Below are positions 6,493 through 15,125 of a stretch of 40,070 nt of DNA, one piece after another. This stretch comes from JAGXFP01 sp046484585 (GTDB lineage: Bacteria > Desulfobacterota > Desulfobulbia > Desulfobulbales > JAGXFP01). The first letter of the stretch is position 1. Every line of letters begins with the position of its first letter. The translations under genes and the position numbers were made by a program. The notes beneath the pieces are model-generated. The model was not told the origin of the DNA. It did no database searches and saw only the letters and a list, made by a program, of their open reading frames with translations. The stretch spans positions 1 to 40,070 of the forward strand of contig JAWOIQ010000162.1 in assembly GCA_046484585.1 (NCBI GenBank). The letters are read 5' to 3'.

Positions 6493-8568
6493 ATGAGTAG
6501 AGATCTGAGCAAGGTCAGAAATATCGGGATCAGCGCCCATATCGACTCCGGCAAGACTACGCTGACTGAGAGGATTCTGTTTTATACCGACAGGATTCAC
6601 GCCATTCACGAGGTAAGAGGCAAGGACGGAGTCGGCGCCAAGATGGATTCCATGGAACTGGAAAAGGAGCGGGGCATCACTATCGCCTCGGCTGCTACCA
6701 ACTGTACCTGGAAGGATCTCGATATTAATATTATCGATACCCCAGGCCACGTCGATTTCACCATCGAAGTTGAAAGAGCCCTGCGGGTTCTGGACGGGGC
6801 CGTGCTGATTCTTTGTTCGGTCGGCGGCGTCCAGTCCCAGAGCATTACGGTTAACCGCCAGATGACCCGTTACAAGGTGCCGCGCATCGCCTTCATCAAC
6901 AAATGCGATCGCACCGGCGCCAATCCGGCTCGGGTTACCCAGCAGCTCCGGGAAAAACTGGCTCTCAACGCTCTGCCCATGCAGCTTCCCATCGGTCTCG
7001 AAGGTGACATGAAGGGGGTTATCGATATCGTCACCATGAAGGCGGTCTATTACGAAGGCGAATTCGGCGAAAAAATTCGCGAGGATGAGATTCCCGCCGA
7101 ACTGCGGGATGAGGCCGAGGAAATGTACGAGCAGCTGCTCGATGCCGCTTCCATGTTCTCCGAAGAGTTGATGGAGGCGATACTGGAAGGTACCCCCACC
7201 CCGGAAATGATTATCGAGGCGGTGCGCCTCGGGACCCTCGAACTGGGGATCACCCCGGTCTTCGTCGGCTCCGCTTACAAAAACAAGGGGGTGCAGAGCC
7301 TTCTCGATGCGGTCATGTATTATCTGCCCTGTCCGACCGATATTGAGAATACCGCCCTGGATCTCGACCATGACGAAGTTGAGGTCAAGGTCACCAACAA
7401 TCCGGATGATCCGATGGTGGCCCTGGCCTTCAAGCTCGAGGAGGGCCGCTACGGTCAGCTCACTTACCTCCGGACTTACCAGGGCACCATCAAAAAAGGC
7501 GATTCCATCGTTAACACCCGAACCGGCAAGAAAGTCAAGGTCGGCCGCCTGGTCCGGATGCATTCCGATGAGATGGAGGAGATCCAGGAGTCCGGCGCCG
7601 GTGATATTGTCGCCCTGTTCGGGATCGATTGCGCTTCCGGTGACACCTTCTGCGATGATTCGGTCAACTATTCGATGAGTTCCATGTACATTCCCGAACC
7701 GGTTATCTCTCTGGCCATAAAGCCGGTCGACAACAAGGCCCAGGGTAATATGTCGAAGGCCCTGAACCGGTTCACCAAGGAAGATCCGACCTTCAAGACC
7801 TTTGTGGATGACGAGAGCAACGAGACCATTATCTCGGGTATGGGCGAGCTCCATCTCGAGGTCTATATTGAACGGATGAAGCGGGAGTATAACGCTGAAG
7901 TCGAAGTCGGGGCGCCCCAGGTTTCCTACCGGGAGACGATCAGTCAGCGGGCCGAGTTTGACTATACCCATAAGAAACAGACCGGCGGCTCCGGCCAGTT
8001 CGGTCGGGTGGCCGGTTACCTTGAGCCCCTGGAGGAGGGTGATTACGAATTCGTCGACAATATCGTCGGCGGCTCGATCCCCCGTGAGTTTATCTCCGCC
8101 TGCGACAAGGGTTTCCAGAAAAGCCTTACAAAAGGCGCTCTGGCCGAGGCTCCCGTCACCGGGGTTCGGGTCGTCATTAACGACGGTAACTCCCATTCGG
8201 TGGACTCTTCCGATGTGGCGTTCCAGCTTGCCGCGGTCGGCGCCTTCAAGCAGGGTTACATGAAGGCCAAGCCGATCCTGATGGAGCCGATCATGAAGGT
8301 CTCCGTCGAAGGACCCACCGAATTCCAGGGCTCGGTGATGGGCAGTTTGAATCAGCGGCGCGGCATGGTGCTCGGCACCTCCGAAGAAGGCAACTACACG
8401 GTGATCGATGCCGAGGTGCCCCTCTCCGAAATGTTCGGTTATTCCACCATTTTGCGCTCCCTGACCCAGGGCAAGGCGGAGTTCACCATGGAGTTTTCGA
8501 CTTACCGGCAGGTTCCGAAGAATGTCTCTGAAGAGATTGTTAAAGAACGGCTGAAGGAAAAGAAGTAA
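6493..8568 (+). CDS. fusA: translation elongation factor G (spd type)
   Basis: 691-residue ribosomal translocase GTPase with all five EF-G domains by length. G1 is AHIDSGKTT (15-23), with serine where most bacterial EF-G have alanine; then DTPGH, INKCDRTGAN, and the domain IV segments GGSGQFGRV and GNSHSVDSS. The sequence GKDGVGAKMDSMELEKERGITIASAAT is characteristic of the EF-G class of spirochaetes, planctomycetes and deltaproteobacteria, in which spdEFG1 does translocation and a second EF-G does recycling. Not in a str operon: it has its own promoter, leader hairpins and flanking genes unrelated to ribosomal proteins, which fits a duplicated-EF-G lineage. Confidence 0.95.
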   Translation: MSRDLSKVRNIGISAHIDSGKTTLTERILFYTDRIHAIHEVRGKDGVGAKMDSMELEKERGITIASAATNCTWKDLDINIIDTPGHVDFTIEVERALRVLDGAVLILCSVGGVQSQSITVNRQMTRYKVPRIAFINKCDRTGANPARVTQQLREKLALNALPMQLPIGLEGDMKGVIDIVTMKAVYYEGEFGEKIREDEIPAELRDEAEEMYEQLLDAASMFSEELMEAILEGTPTPEMIIEAVRLGTLELGITPVFVGSAYKNKGVQSLLDAVMYYLPCPTDIENTALDLDHDEVEVKVTNNPDDPMVALAFKLEEGRYGQLTYLRTYQGTIKKGDSIVNTRTGKKVKVGRLVRMHSDEMEEIQESGAGDIVALFGIDCASGDTFCDDSVNYSMSSMYIPEPVISLAIKPVDNKAQGNMSKALNRFTKEDPTFKTFVDDESNETIISGMGELHLEVYIERMKREYNAEVEVGAPQVSYRETISQRAEFDYTHKKQTGGSGQFGRVAGYLEPLEEGDYEFVDNIVGGSIPREFISACDKGFQKSLTKGALAEAPVTGVRVVINDGNSHSVDSSDVAFQLAAVGAFKQGYMKAKPILMEPIMKVSVEGPTEFQGSVMGSLNQRRGMVLGTSEEGNYTVIDAEVPLSEMFGYSTILRSLTQGKAEFTMEFSTYRQVPKNVSEEIVKERLKEKK

Positions 8569-8683
8569 GATAAATTAACCAATTGCCCGGTCGGCGGTAA
8601 ATCCGTTAAAGTCAGAGTGAAGCCGTCGACATGGCGCGTTCTCGGAACGAGACCAACTGTTTCGTAATTACAGGAGATTAGAT

Positions 8684-9394
8684 ATGCAAAAAATGGATCT
8701 GGCCGATAAGAATCCGTTACGAATTTTTGCCCGGGACAGTGAAGGCAAGCCGGTAGATAAACGCATGGGATTGTTGATGTCCAGGCCCGGCCTCGGCAAG
8801 ACCGCCATCCTGGTGCAGATTGCCCTTGATAATATCCTGCGCGGCAACAAGGTCCTCCATGTCAGCATCGGGCAGAGCCTCGACAAGACCCGGGCCTGGT
8901 ATGACGATATTATCAAGGATATTTTTGCGGGCGCGAAGCTCGATGACAGTAAAGGGCTTCGCGACGAAGTGTTGCGCAACCGGTTGATCATGACCTTCAA
9001 GGAAGCTGATTTCACCCGGCCCAAGCTCGAAGAGCGGGTTAACGATCTGGTGGTTCAGGATGTTTTCATGCCGGGTATCATAATTATTGATGGCTATGAT
9101 TTCGAGAACAGCGCGGCCGGGGAGATTGCCGATCTCAAGGATATGGCCGACGTTCTGGGTTTGCAGATCTGGTTTTCGGCCCTCCGCCATCGTGAGGATG
9201 ACCGCGTCAGTGACGAGGGGGTTCCGGCGCCCTGTCATGATGTCGGCCGCTTTTTCGACACCGTGGTGATGATTCAGCCCGAGAAGGACCAGCCCGATCT
9301 TTCCCTGGTCGTGGTTAAGGATAACATCGGCAGCGTCAAGCCGGGCAAGATTCTCGATCTGGATCCTTCAACTTATCTGGCCAAGGAAGCTTGA
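8684..9394 (+). CDS. RecA/KaiC-like P-loop ATPase, function unknown
   Basis: 236 residues with a Walker A motif SRPGLGKTA near residues 33-41 and a Walker B-like strand GIIIIDGYDFE. The pattern NILRGNKVLHVSIGQSLDKTRAWYDDI resembles the DnaB/KaiC core. It lacks the DNA-binding loops of a true RecA and a second KaiC domain. A ribosome-binding site (GGAG) precedes the ATG. It follows fusA by 115 bases without a visible terminator, so co-transcription is possible. A dispersed hairpin repeat starts 10 bases after its stop. I recognise the fold but no specific family name. Confidence 0.65.
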   Translation: MQKMDLADKNPLRIFARDSEGKPVDKRMGLLMSRPGLGKTAILVQIALDNILRGNKVLHVSIGQSLDKTRAWYDDIIKDIFAGAKLDDSKGLRDEVLRNRLIMTFKEADFTRPKLEERVNDLVVQDVFMPGIIIIDGYDFENSAAGEIADLKDMADVLGLQIWFSALRHREDDRVSDEGVPAPCHDVGRFFDTVVMIQPEKDQPDLSLVVVKDNIGSVKPGKILDLDPSTYLAKEA

Positions 9395-9403
9395 CGGCGA
9401 AGT

Positions 9404-9554
9404 GTAACCGTTCAGCAGCAGCACATCTTCGGACGATCGGCCCGGTTTACGTACACGAGGTACGCGGCGCCGGTCCGCTTGTCCAAATCTGCACCACTGC
9501 TAAACGTTTACAGTCCGGCGGTTTGGCTAATTTGGCGACCGCCCCGGTGAACGG
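9404..9554 (+). repeat. long hairpin repeat, copy A (inverted copy at 19259-19410)
   Basis: About 150 bp, roughly 90% identical to the reverse complement of 19259-19410. The first half is itself an imperfect palindrome: arms of about 42 bases meet around GTACACGAGGTAC. Lies after the P-loop ATPase gene. Confidence 0.85.
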
Positions 9555-9789
9555 TTACAGCGATCACAGGGCGCCGAATCCGCTGTGTTATCGACCTGCT
9601 CATGTACACCGGGTACAGATCGCAGGGTGATGCCTTGCATCTCCGGCAGGCATTAATTATTTGCTCATTTTTTCAGTAACTGATTATATGGCAGCATAGG
9701 TTTCGGCCTTGCTGCCATTTTTTTTAGCTGAGTTGAGCAGCTCGCCTGCTCAAACGAAACTTATGCCCTGTGGGTATAAGGTGAGGATC
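9555..9789. repeat. further repeat-derived sequence upstream of hisA
   Basis: Holds another palindrome around ATGTACACCGGGTACAG (about 9602-9618), similar in core to the hairpin before it. At 9725-9780 is a copy of the short AGCTGAGTTGAGCAGC element also seen at 22510-22560 (inverted) and inside the HEPN gene at 28346-28393. The copy ends 9 bases before the hisA start, so the hisA ribosome-binding site (AAGGTGAGG) begins at the edge of the repeat. Confidence 0.7.
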
Positions 9790-10554
9790 ATGAAATTCAG
9801 ACCATGTATCGACATCCACGCAGGCCGGGTCAAGCAGATCGTCGGCTCCACCCTGTCGGACCTGGACGAATCCGGCCTGCGGACTAATTTTGCCTCCGAT
9901 CAGCCCCCCTCCTACTATGCGGATCTGTATCGGCGGGATAATCTGACCGGCGGGCATATCATCATGCTCGGGCCCGGTAATGAGGAAGCCGCTCTGGAGG
10001 CCCTGGCCGCCTGGCCGGGCGGGATGCAGCTTGGCGGCGGCATTACCGCGGACAATGCTCTCTATTGGCTTGAAAAGGGGGCCGCGGCGGTGATCGTCAC
10101 TTCCCATGTCTTCAAGGACGGGGTGGTGCATGAAGAGCGTTTGCGTAAGCTGGCCGGGTTGGTCGGCAGCGACCGGCTGGTGATCGATCTCAGTTGCCGG
10201 CAACGTGCTGGGCGCTACTATGTGGTAACCGACCGGTGGCAGAAGTTTACCGAGATCGAGGTCTGCCGCGAATCCCTCGCTTTTTTCGCCGGCTTCTGTT
10301 CCGAGTTCCTGATCCATGCCGCCGATGTCGAGGGGAAATGCGAAGGGGTGGCCGTCGATCTGCTCACCGATCTGGCCGACTGGGTGACCATTCCCACCAC
10401 CTATGCCGGCGGGGTCAAGGACATCGAGGACCTTCGCCTGGTTCGCGAGCTGGGTCGGAACAAATTGGACGTCACCATCGGCAGCGCCCTCGATATCTTC
10501 GGCGGCAGCGGCATTACCTATGAGGAAGCGGTAGCCTTCTGCCGCGAGAGTTGA
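9790..10554 (+). CDS. hisA: phosphoribosylformimino-AICAR ribotide isomerase, eukaryotic type
   Basis: Histidine biosynthesis: the Amadori isomerisation of ProFAR to PRFAR in a TIM barrel. 254 residues from the ATG at 9790 (GGTGAGG upstream); the open frame runs further 5' into repeat DNA and that part is not coding. The sequence follows the yeast HIS6 type, not the usual bacterial HisA: FRPCIDIHAGRVKQIVGSTL, YYADLYRRDNLTGGHIIMLGPGNEEAA, GGGITADNALYWLEKGAAAVIVTS, DLSCRQRAGRYYVVTDRWQ, FLIHAADVEGKCEG and GSALDIFGG. Not with other his genes; a small overlapping gene and recD2 follow. Confidence 0.9.
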   Translation: MKFRPCIDIHAGRVKQIVGSTLSDLDESGLRTNFASDQPPSYYADLYRRDNLTGGHIIMLGPGNEEAALEALAAWPGGMQLGGGITADNALYWLEKGAAAVIVTSHVFKDGVVHEERLRKLAGLVGSDRLVIDLSCRQRAGRYYVVTDRWQKFTEIEVCRESLAFFAGFCSEFLIHAADVEGKCEGVAVDLLTDLADWVTIPTTYAGGVKDIEDLRLVRELGRNKLDVTIGSALDIFGGSGITYEEAVAFCRES

Positions 10555-10724
10555 TGAGAGACGAAAAAGGTCAGGAGCTGGCCCCCATTACCGTCAAGGT
10601 GTCGGATGATCTTTATCGCGCCTATCAGCGCTGTACCTGGATTCTAATCAACGAGACCGGCAAGAGTCAGCTGGAAATCATGGACGAAATGGTCCGTGAT
10701 TTTCTGATCAAACACGGCTGCTGA
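10554..10724 (+). CDS. small ribbon-helix-helix-like protein, 56 aa
   Basis: The ATG overlaps the hisA stop codon (TGATG), a typical translationally coupled start. 56 codons end at a TGA at 10722. The sequence has a short strand ITVKVSDDLYRAYQR, then two amphipathic helices (TWILINETGKSQLEIMDEMVRDFLIKHG), as in ribbon-helix-helix DNA-binding proteins. It may regulate the operon or DNA metabolism. Function is inferred from secondary-structure pattern only. Confidence 0.6.
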   Translation: MRDEKGQELAPITVKVSDDLYRAYQRCTWILINETGKSQLEIMDEMVRDFLIKHGC

Positions 10725-10788
10725 ACCCTGTCTGGACCTTTTTGGCGAGGGCCTCGATCCTGGGGGTGGCCGGATAAAAACCATTCTG

Positions 10789-13011
10789 GTGGACATTTTG
10801 CCTAAACGACCAGCGCAATCCACTCCTCCCCAAAACGATAATCCGGCGGGACTGCTCTCCGGAGTTCTCGAACGTATCACCTTCCACAGCGAGGCAACCG
10901 GCTTCACGGTCGCCCGTCTCCAGCCCGATGATCCCGACAGTGAGCCTGTCACCGTGGTCGGGGTGTTGTCCGATGCCCCGGTCGGCTCTTCCCTGGAGCT
11001 TGCCGGCTGCTGGCAACGGGATCCCCGCCACGGGCGCCAGTTTAAATTCGATGGCCACCGAATCGTCAAACCCACAACTATTAAAGGCATGGAGAAATAT
11101 CTGGGCTCCGGACTGATCAAGGGGGTCGGGCCCGTTAATGCCGCCCGGATCGTCAAGCACTTCGGGATCGACACCTTGGAAGTGCTCGATCATAATCCCG
11201 AGCGATTGTCCGAGGTAAAGGGTCTGGGGAGCAAGCTGGCTGCAAGGATCACGGAGACCTGGCTGGAGCAGCAGGATATTCATGAGATCATGATTTTTTT
11301 GCAGGGCCACGATATTTCCGCCGCCTATGCGGTAAAAATCTATAAAACCTACGGCAGAAAGGCTTTGCGGGTGGTCAGGGAGAACCCCTACCGGCTGATC
11401 GAGGATATCCGGGGAGTGGGATTCAAGATCGCCGACCGGATTGCTGTTTCAGTAGGACTGCCGAGAGATGATCCGGCCCGGATCAAGGCGGGACTGCTGT
11501 TCGTGCTTAACGAGGCCATGGGACAGGGCCACTGTTATCTGGAGCGGGACGAGCTTTTCGCGACAGGCCGAGCTCTTCTCGAGGTCCCGACGGCACAGGT
11601 CGAGGCCGGCCTGCCGGAGCTGGCCGGGGCGGAACAGGTCGTGATCTCCGGGGAGCGGGTTTATCCGGGTTTTCTTTATTATGCCGAGTTGGGCGCGGCC
11701 AAATCCCTGGTGCGGATCGGAGACGGTCCGGCGCCCTGGGGCAGGCTCGACCCGGCCGCTGAGCTCCGCAAGATCCGCGGGGAAATAGGTTTTGAGCTGG
11801 CGGACGAGCAGGCGGAAGCCCTCGGGCTGGTTCTGGCAAGCCGCCTGGCGGTTCTTACCGGCGGCCCGGGCACCGGTAAAAGCACGATCCTTAAGGCGAT
11901 GATGCTGATGCTTGAGGGAAAGGGGGTGCGCATCCTCCTGGCGGCGCCGACCGGCAGGGCCGCCAAACGACTGGCCGAGGCGACCGGCCGCGATGCTTCG
12001 ACCATTCACCGCCTTCTGGAGTTTTCCGCCTTTGAAGGCGGTTTCAGCCGCAATGGTGAAAAACCCCTGGAGGCGGATCTGCTGGTGGTCGATGAGGTGT
12101 CAATGCTGGATATCGTTCTGGCCAACGCCCTGCTGCGGGCGGTACCGACCGGGGCCGCCGTGCTGCTGGTCGGCGACGTTGATCAGCTGCCCGCGGTTGG
12201 TCCCGGCAATTTCCTGAAAGATATCATCGGCTGGGGAGTGGCGCCGGTTGCCCGCCTCACCCGGATATTCCGACAGCAGCAGGGCAGTCTGATCAGTGTC
12301 AACGGGGCTCGGGTCAATAACGGCGACTTCTTCGATCTTTTGCCGGGCTATCAGGGGGAGAAGGATTTTTACTATATCAACCGGGATAACGTCGAGGAGA
12401 TCGAAAAAGAGATCGTCTCGCTCTGCGGGGGGCGGCTGGCCGAAAAATACGGTTATGACCCCATGCGCGATATTCAGGTTCTGACCCCGATGCGCAAAGG
12501 GCTGATCGGGGTGGAAAATCTCAACCTCCGCCTGCAGGAAGTGCTCAACCGGGCCGCCCCGGGTCAAACGGCGGAATTCGGCTCCGGCGGCCGTTTTCGG
12601 AGAGGCGATAAGGTTATGCAGCTCCGCAATAATTACGAGAAGGAGGTCTTCAACGGCGACCTCGGCTTTGTGACCGGGATCGATGGCGACGATCGGATGA
12701 TGACCGTGGAGTTCGACGACCGGCCGGTCAGGTACGGGGCGGGCGAGGTCGACGAACTGCAACTGGCCTACGCGGTGACGGTTCACAAGGCGCAGGGCTC
12801 GGAATTCCCCTGCGTGATTTTTCCGGTCCATACCGCGCATTACCCGCTGCTCCAGAGAAATCTGCTTTACACCGGGATTACCAGGGGCAGGAAGCTGGTG
12901 ATTGTGATCGGCAGCCGCAAGGCGTTATCCATTGCCATCGCCAATCACCGGTTGCAGAGCAGAAATTCGGGGCTCATGGAAAGGTTGCGGGAGAGGACGG
13001 AGGATTTATGA
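10789..13011 (+). CDS. recD2: RecD2-like SF1B ATP-dependent DNA helicase
   Basis: 740 residues, the usual size of RecD2, which lacks RecB/RecC partners and unwinds DNA 5'-3' in repair and replication. The N-terminal region carries the RecD2 extension with helix-hairpin-helix-like motifs (KGVGPVNAARIVKHFG, VKGLGSKLAARI). The helicase core has Walker A GGPGTGKST (about residue 358), the GRAAKRL segment, Walker B LLVVDEVSMLD, VGDVDQLPAVGPG, IFRQQQ and the C-terminal YAVTVHKAQGSEF and LLYTGITRGRK. The given start is a GTG without a clear ribosome-binding site; a TTG at 10798 is possible. Follows the small hisA-coupled gene by 64 bases. Confidence 0.9.
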   Translation: MDILPKRPAQSTPPQNDNPAGLLSGVLERITFHSEATGFTVARLQPDDPDSEPVTVVGVLSDAPVGSSLELAGCWQRDPRHGRQFKFDGHRIVKPTTIKGMEKYLGSGLIKGVGPVNAARIVKHFGIDTLEVLDHNPERLSEVKGLGSKLAARITETWLEQQDIHEIMIFLQGHDISAAYAVKIYKTYGRKALRVVRENPYRLIEDIRGVGFKIADRIAVSVGLPRDDPARIKAGLLFVLNEAMGQGHCYLERDELFATGRALLEVPTAQVEAGLPELAGAEQVVISGERVYPGFLYYAELGAAKSLVRIGDGPAPWGRLDPAAELRKIRGEIGFELADEQAEALGLVLASRLAVLTGGPGTGKSTILKAMMLMLEGKGVRILLAAPTGRAAKRLAEATGRDASTIHRLLEFSAFEGGFSRNGEKPLEADLLVVDEVSMLDIVLANALLRAVPTGAAVLLVGDVDQLPAVGPGNFLKDIIGWGVAPVARLTRIFRQQQGSLISVNGARVNNGDFFDLLPGYQGEKDFYYINRDNVEEIEKEIVSLCGGRLAEKYGYDPMRDIQVLTPMRKGLIGVENLNLRLQEVLNRAAPGQTAEFGSGGRFRRGDKVMQLRNNYEKEVFNGDLGFVTGIDGDDRMMTVEFDDRPVRYGAGEVDELQLAYAVTVHKAQGSEFPCVIFPVHTAHYPLLQRNLLYTGITRGRKLVIVIGSRKALSIAIANHRLQSRNSGLMERLRERTEDL

Positions 13012-13300
13012 AGTTTCGATGGAGCTCTGCCCGAGGGTGCTCGCCCGGAAACATGTATGGCCCCGTCGCAAAAACACACCACTCCCTGTGTAGCGAACTT
13101 TTTGTTTAGCCATCCCATGATTTTTCCCGAATTCTATCAAGGTTGAAGACGGCTTCCCGTACTTTAATTAAGCGGCCGGCCGGCGTTTTTTATTCTTGAA
13201 AAAAGATTACAAACATGATAGGAGTTCCTTTCTATTACTGAATTGTCATTCATATTCAGCAAAGTTCCTAAACGGGTACGCCCCTTTTTTTGAGTTCTTA

Positions 13301-13843
13301 ATGAAGATTCTTCAATTGCTGATCGAGAAGGAAGAGGTCATCGTCAAGCGGTGGCTCAAGCATGTTCTCGCCGCCTTTTCGGTTGACGCAAACAGGTTTC
13401 TGGCCAAACAGAATGATCGTTTCGCCAATCCGCTCGGACATAACTTTTCGACGGGCTTGACCGGCTTGTATCGCCACCTGCGCAGCGAAGAGCCGGGGGA
13501 CGTCACCGAGGTCCTCGAACAGTTGATGAAGGTGCGGGCGGTGCAGGCCGAGGATACGCCGGCCGAGTCCCTCGCCTTCATCTTTGCTCTGAAGGAGATC
13601 ATCAGGGAAGAGTGCCGCAAGGAGTGGACTTCGGAGCTCGATGCGGAGTGGCCGGAGCTGGCCGGCCGGATCGACCGGTTGTCCCTGCAGGCCTTCGACC
13701 TTTACATGGCGTGCCGCGAACGGCTCTACATGGTGAGGATTCGGGAGCTGCAGAGTGGTAATCATATCCTGACCGATAACATGAAGTGCCCTTCCGCGAT
13801 GGTGCGGGAGGATATGCAGAGCAAGAAAGCGGAAAATGATTAG
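13301..13843 (+). CDS. RsbRD N-terminal-type sensor protein linked to dsr
   Basis: About 180 residues from the ATG at 13301. The frame is open 35 codons further upstream, but that part is low-complexity and not conserved-looking. The sequence (LIEKEEVIVKRWLKHVLAAF, FANPLGHNFSTGLTGLYRHL, FIFALKEIIREECRKEW) matches the globin-like RsbRD N-terminal domain. Stand-alone RsbRD-N genes sit directly before dsrMKJOP in many sulfate reducers. It carries no output domain, so how it signals is unknown. A 144-bp hairpin element separates it from dsrM, so whether it belongs to the same transcript is open. Confidence 0.75.
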   Translation: MKILQLLIEKEEVIVKRWLKHVLAAFSVDANRFLAKQNDRFANPLGHNFSTGLTGLYRHLRSEEPGDVTEVLEQLMKVRAVQAEDTPAESLAFIFALKEIIREECRKEWTSELDAEWPELAGRIDRLSLQAFDLYMACRERLYMVRIRELQSGNHILTDNMKCPSAMVREDMQSKKAEND

Positions 13844-13845
13844 GT

Positions 13846-13989
13846 AGTGTCTGTTCAGAAATGAGGATTTTTGTCCGAGAACGAGAAGCAAGGATGTCGG
13901 GAAAGCGCAGCGTACTCGGGTACGTGAGCACTTTCCGACTCCGCGGCGACGAAGTTATCGGGCAAAAAGACCATTTATGGACCGGCACT
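13846..13989 (+). repeat. 144-bp hairpin element, copy 1 (second copy 29991-30134)
   Basis: Nearly identical to 29991-30134 over 144 bases. The whole element is an imperfect palindrome: AGTGTCTG at the left faces CGGCACT at the right, TTTTGTCCGAGAAC faces GTTATCGGGCAAAA, and GTCGGGAAAG faces CTTTCCGAC around the centre TACTCGGGTACG. It starts 3 bases after the sensor-gene stop and ends 44 bases before dsrM. No coding capacity. Confidence 0.9.
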
Positions 13990-14033
13990 AGGTGACCCCT
14001 AGACCAAATCAACTAGATGCGAGGTAAATGTAG

Positions 14034-15089
14034 ATGAAAGTCTTACAAGCATTAGGAATTGTCCTGGCGCTGACGCTGCTTGCTTATCTGGGCGAGAAAG
14101 TGCCCGGCGGGCGGACATTGTTCGGGGTGGTATTGCCGTATCTGGGCTTTGCCGTTTTCATCATCTTTTTTATCGTCAAGGTGATGGATTGGGCCAAGTC
14201 GCCGGTCCCCTTCCGGATCCCGACCACCTCCGGGCAGGCTAATTCGCTGCCCTGGATCAAGCAGAACAAGCTCGATTGCCCTTCGACCACCAGCGGGGTG
14301 ATCGGCCGGATGCTCCTGGAAGTCCTGCTGTTCCGCTCTCTCTTCAAGAACACCCGGGCGGAAATCCATGAGGGCCCGAAACTCGCCTACGGCACCAGCA
14401 AATTCCTCTGGCTGTTCGGACTTCTCTTCCACTACTCTTTTCTGACCATCCTGCTGCGGCATATGCGTCTTTTCACCGACCCGATCCCCGGCTTTGTCCA
14501 CATCCTGGAATTCGCCGACGGTTTCATGCAGGTCGGGGTCCCGGTCCTCTACCAGACCGATATCGTCTTCTTAGGCGCCCTGACCTTCCTGCTCCTGCGC
14601 CGCATGATTTTACCGAATATGCGCTACATTACCCTGCAGTCCGATTATTTCCCGCTGCTGCTGCTCCTGGGCATCGGCATCTCGGGCGTCCTGATGCGCT
14701 ATGTGGTAAGGGTCGATGTGATCGGCATCAAGATGCTCACCCACGGCCTGGTTACCGGCAAGCCCGTCATTGCCGATTCGATCACCGGTATTTTCTTTAT
14801 TCATCTTTTTCTGATCACTGTCCTGCTCGCCTATTTTCCGTTCAGCAAGCTGATGCACATGGGGGGCGTTTTCCTTAGCCCGACCCGGAATCTGGCCAAT
14901 AACAACCGGATGAAAAGGCATGTCAATCCCTGGAACGACCCTTCGATCAAACCCCATTCCTATGCCGGTTATGAAGATGAATTCCGTGAGTTCATGGTAG
15001 ATGCCGGGCTGCCCGTCGAGAAGGAGCCGGAGCCCAAGCCCGCGGAAGAAGAAGCGCCTGCTGAAGGCGAGACTAAATCCGAGTCTTAA
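14034..15089 (+). CDS. dsrM: DsrM, membrane cytochrome b of the Dsr complex
   Basis: 351-residue NarI-like integral membrane subunit of DsrMKJOP. It takes electrons from menaquinol and passes them over heme b to DsrK. Several hydrophobic spans are visible, with candidate heme-binding His in FHYSFLTILLRHMRLF and FIHLFLITVLL, ending in a cytosolic Glu/Lys-rich tail. The PFRIPTTSGQANSLPWIKQNKLDCPSTTSGVIGRML region before the NarI core is typical of DsrM. First gene of the operon; a weak GAGG signal lies 10 bases upstream. dsrK follows after 36 bases. Confidence 0.93.
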   Translation: MKVLQALGIVLALTLLAYLGEKVPGGRTLFGVVLPYLGFAVFIIFFIVKVMDWAKSPVPFRIPTTSGQANSLPWIKQNKLDCPSTTSGVIGRMLLEVLLFRSLFKNTRAEIHEGPKLAYGTSKFLWLFGLLFHYSFLTILLRHMRLFTDPIPGFVHILEFADGFMQVGVPVLYQTDIVFLGALTFLLLRRMILPNMRYITLQSDYFPLLLLLGIGISGVLMRYVVRVDVIGIKMLTHGLVTGKPVIADSITGIFFIHLFLITVLLAYFPFSKLMHMGGVFLSPTRNLANNNRMKRHVNPWNDPSIKPHSYAGYEDEFREFMVDAGLPVEKEPEPKPAEEEAPAEGETKSES

Positions 15090-15125
15090 TAAGCCTGAAT
15101 CACCAGCTAATAAGGAATTGCGAAA

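Noticed and set aside
6454..8196. 580-codon open frame on the strand opposite fusA
   Set aside because: It is antisense to a certain gene with strong codon bias in GC-rich DNA. No domain, no ribosome-binding site.
9709..9789. N-terminal extension of HisA
   Set aside because: The extra codons lie in a dispersed repeat; the ATG at 9790 has a ribosome-binding site and begins the conserved barrel.
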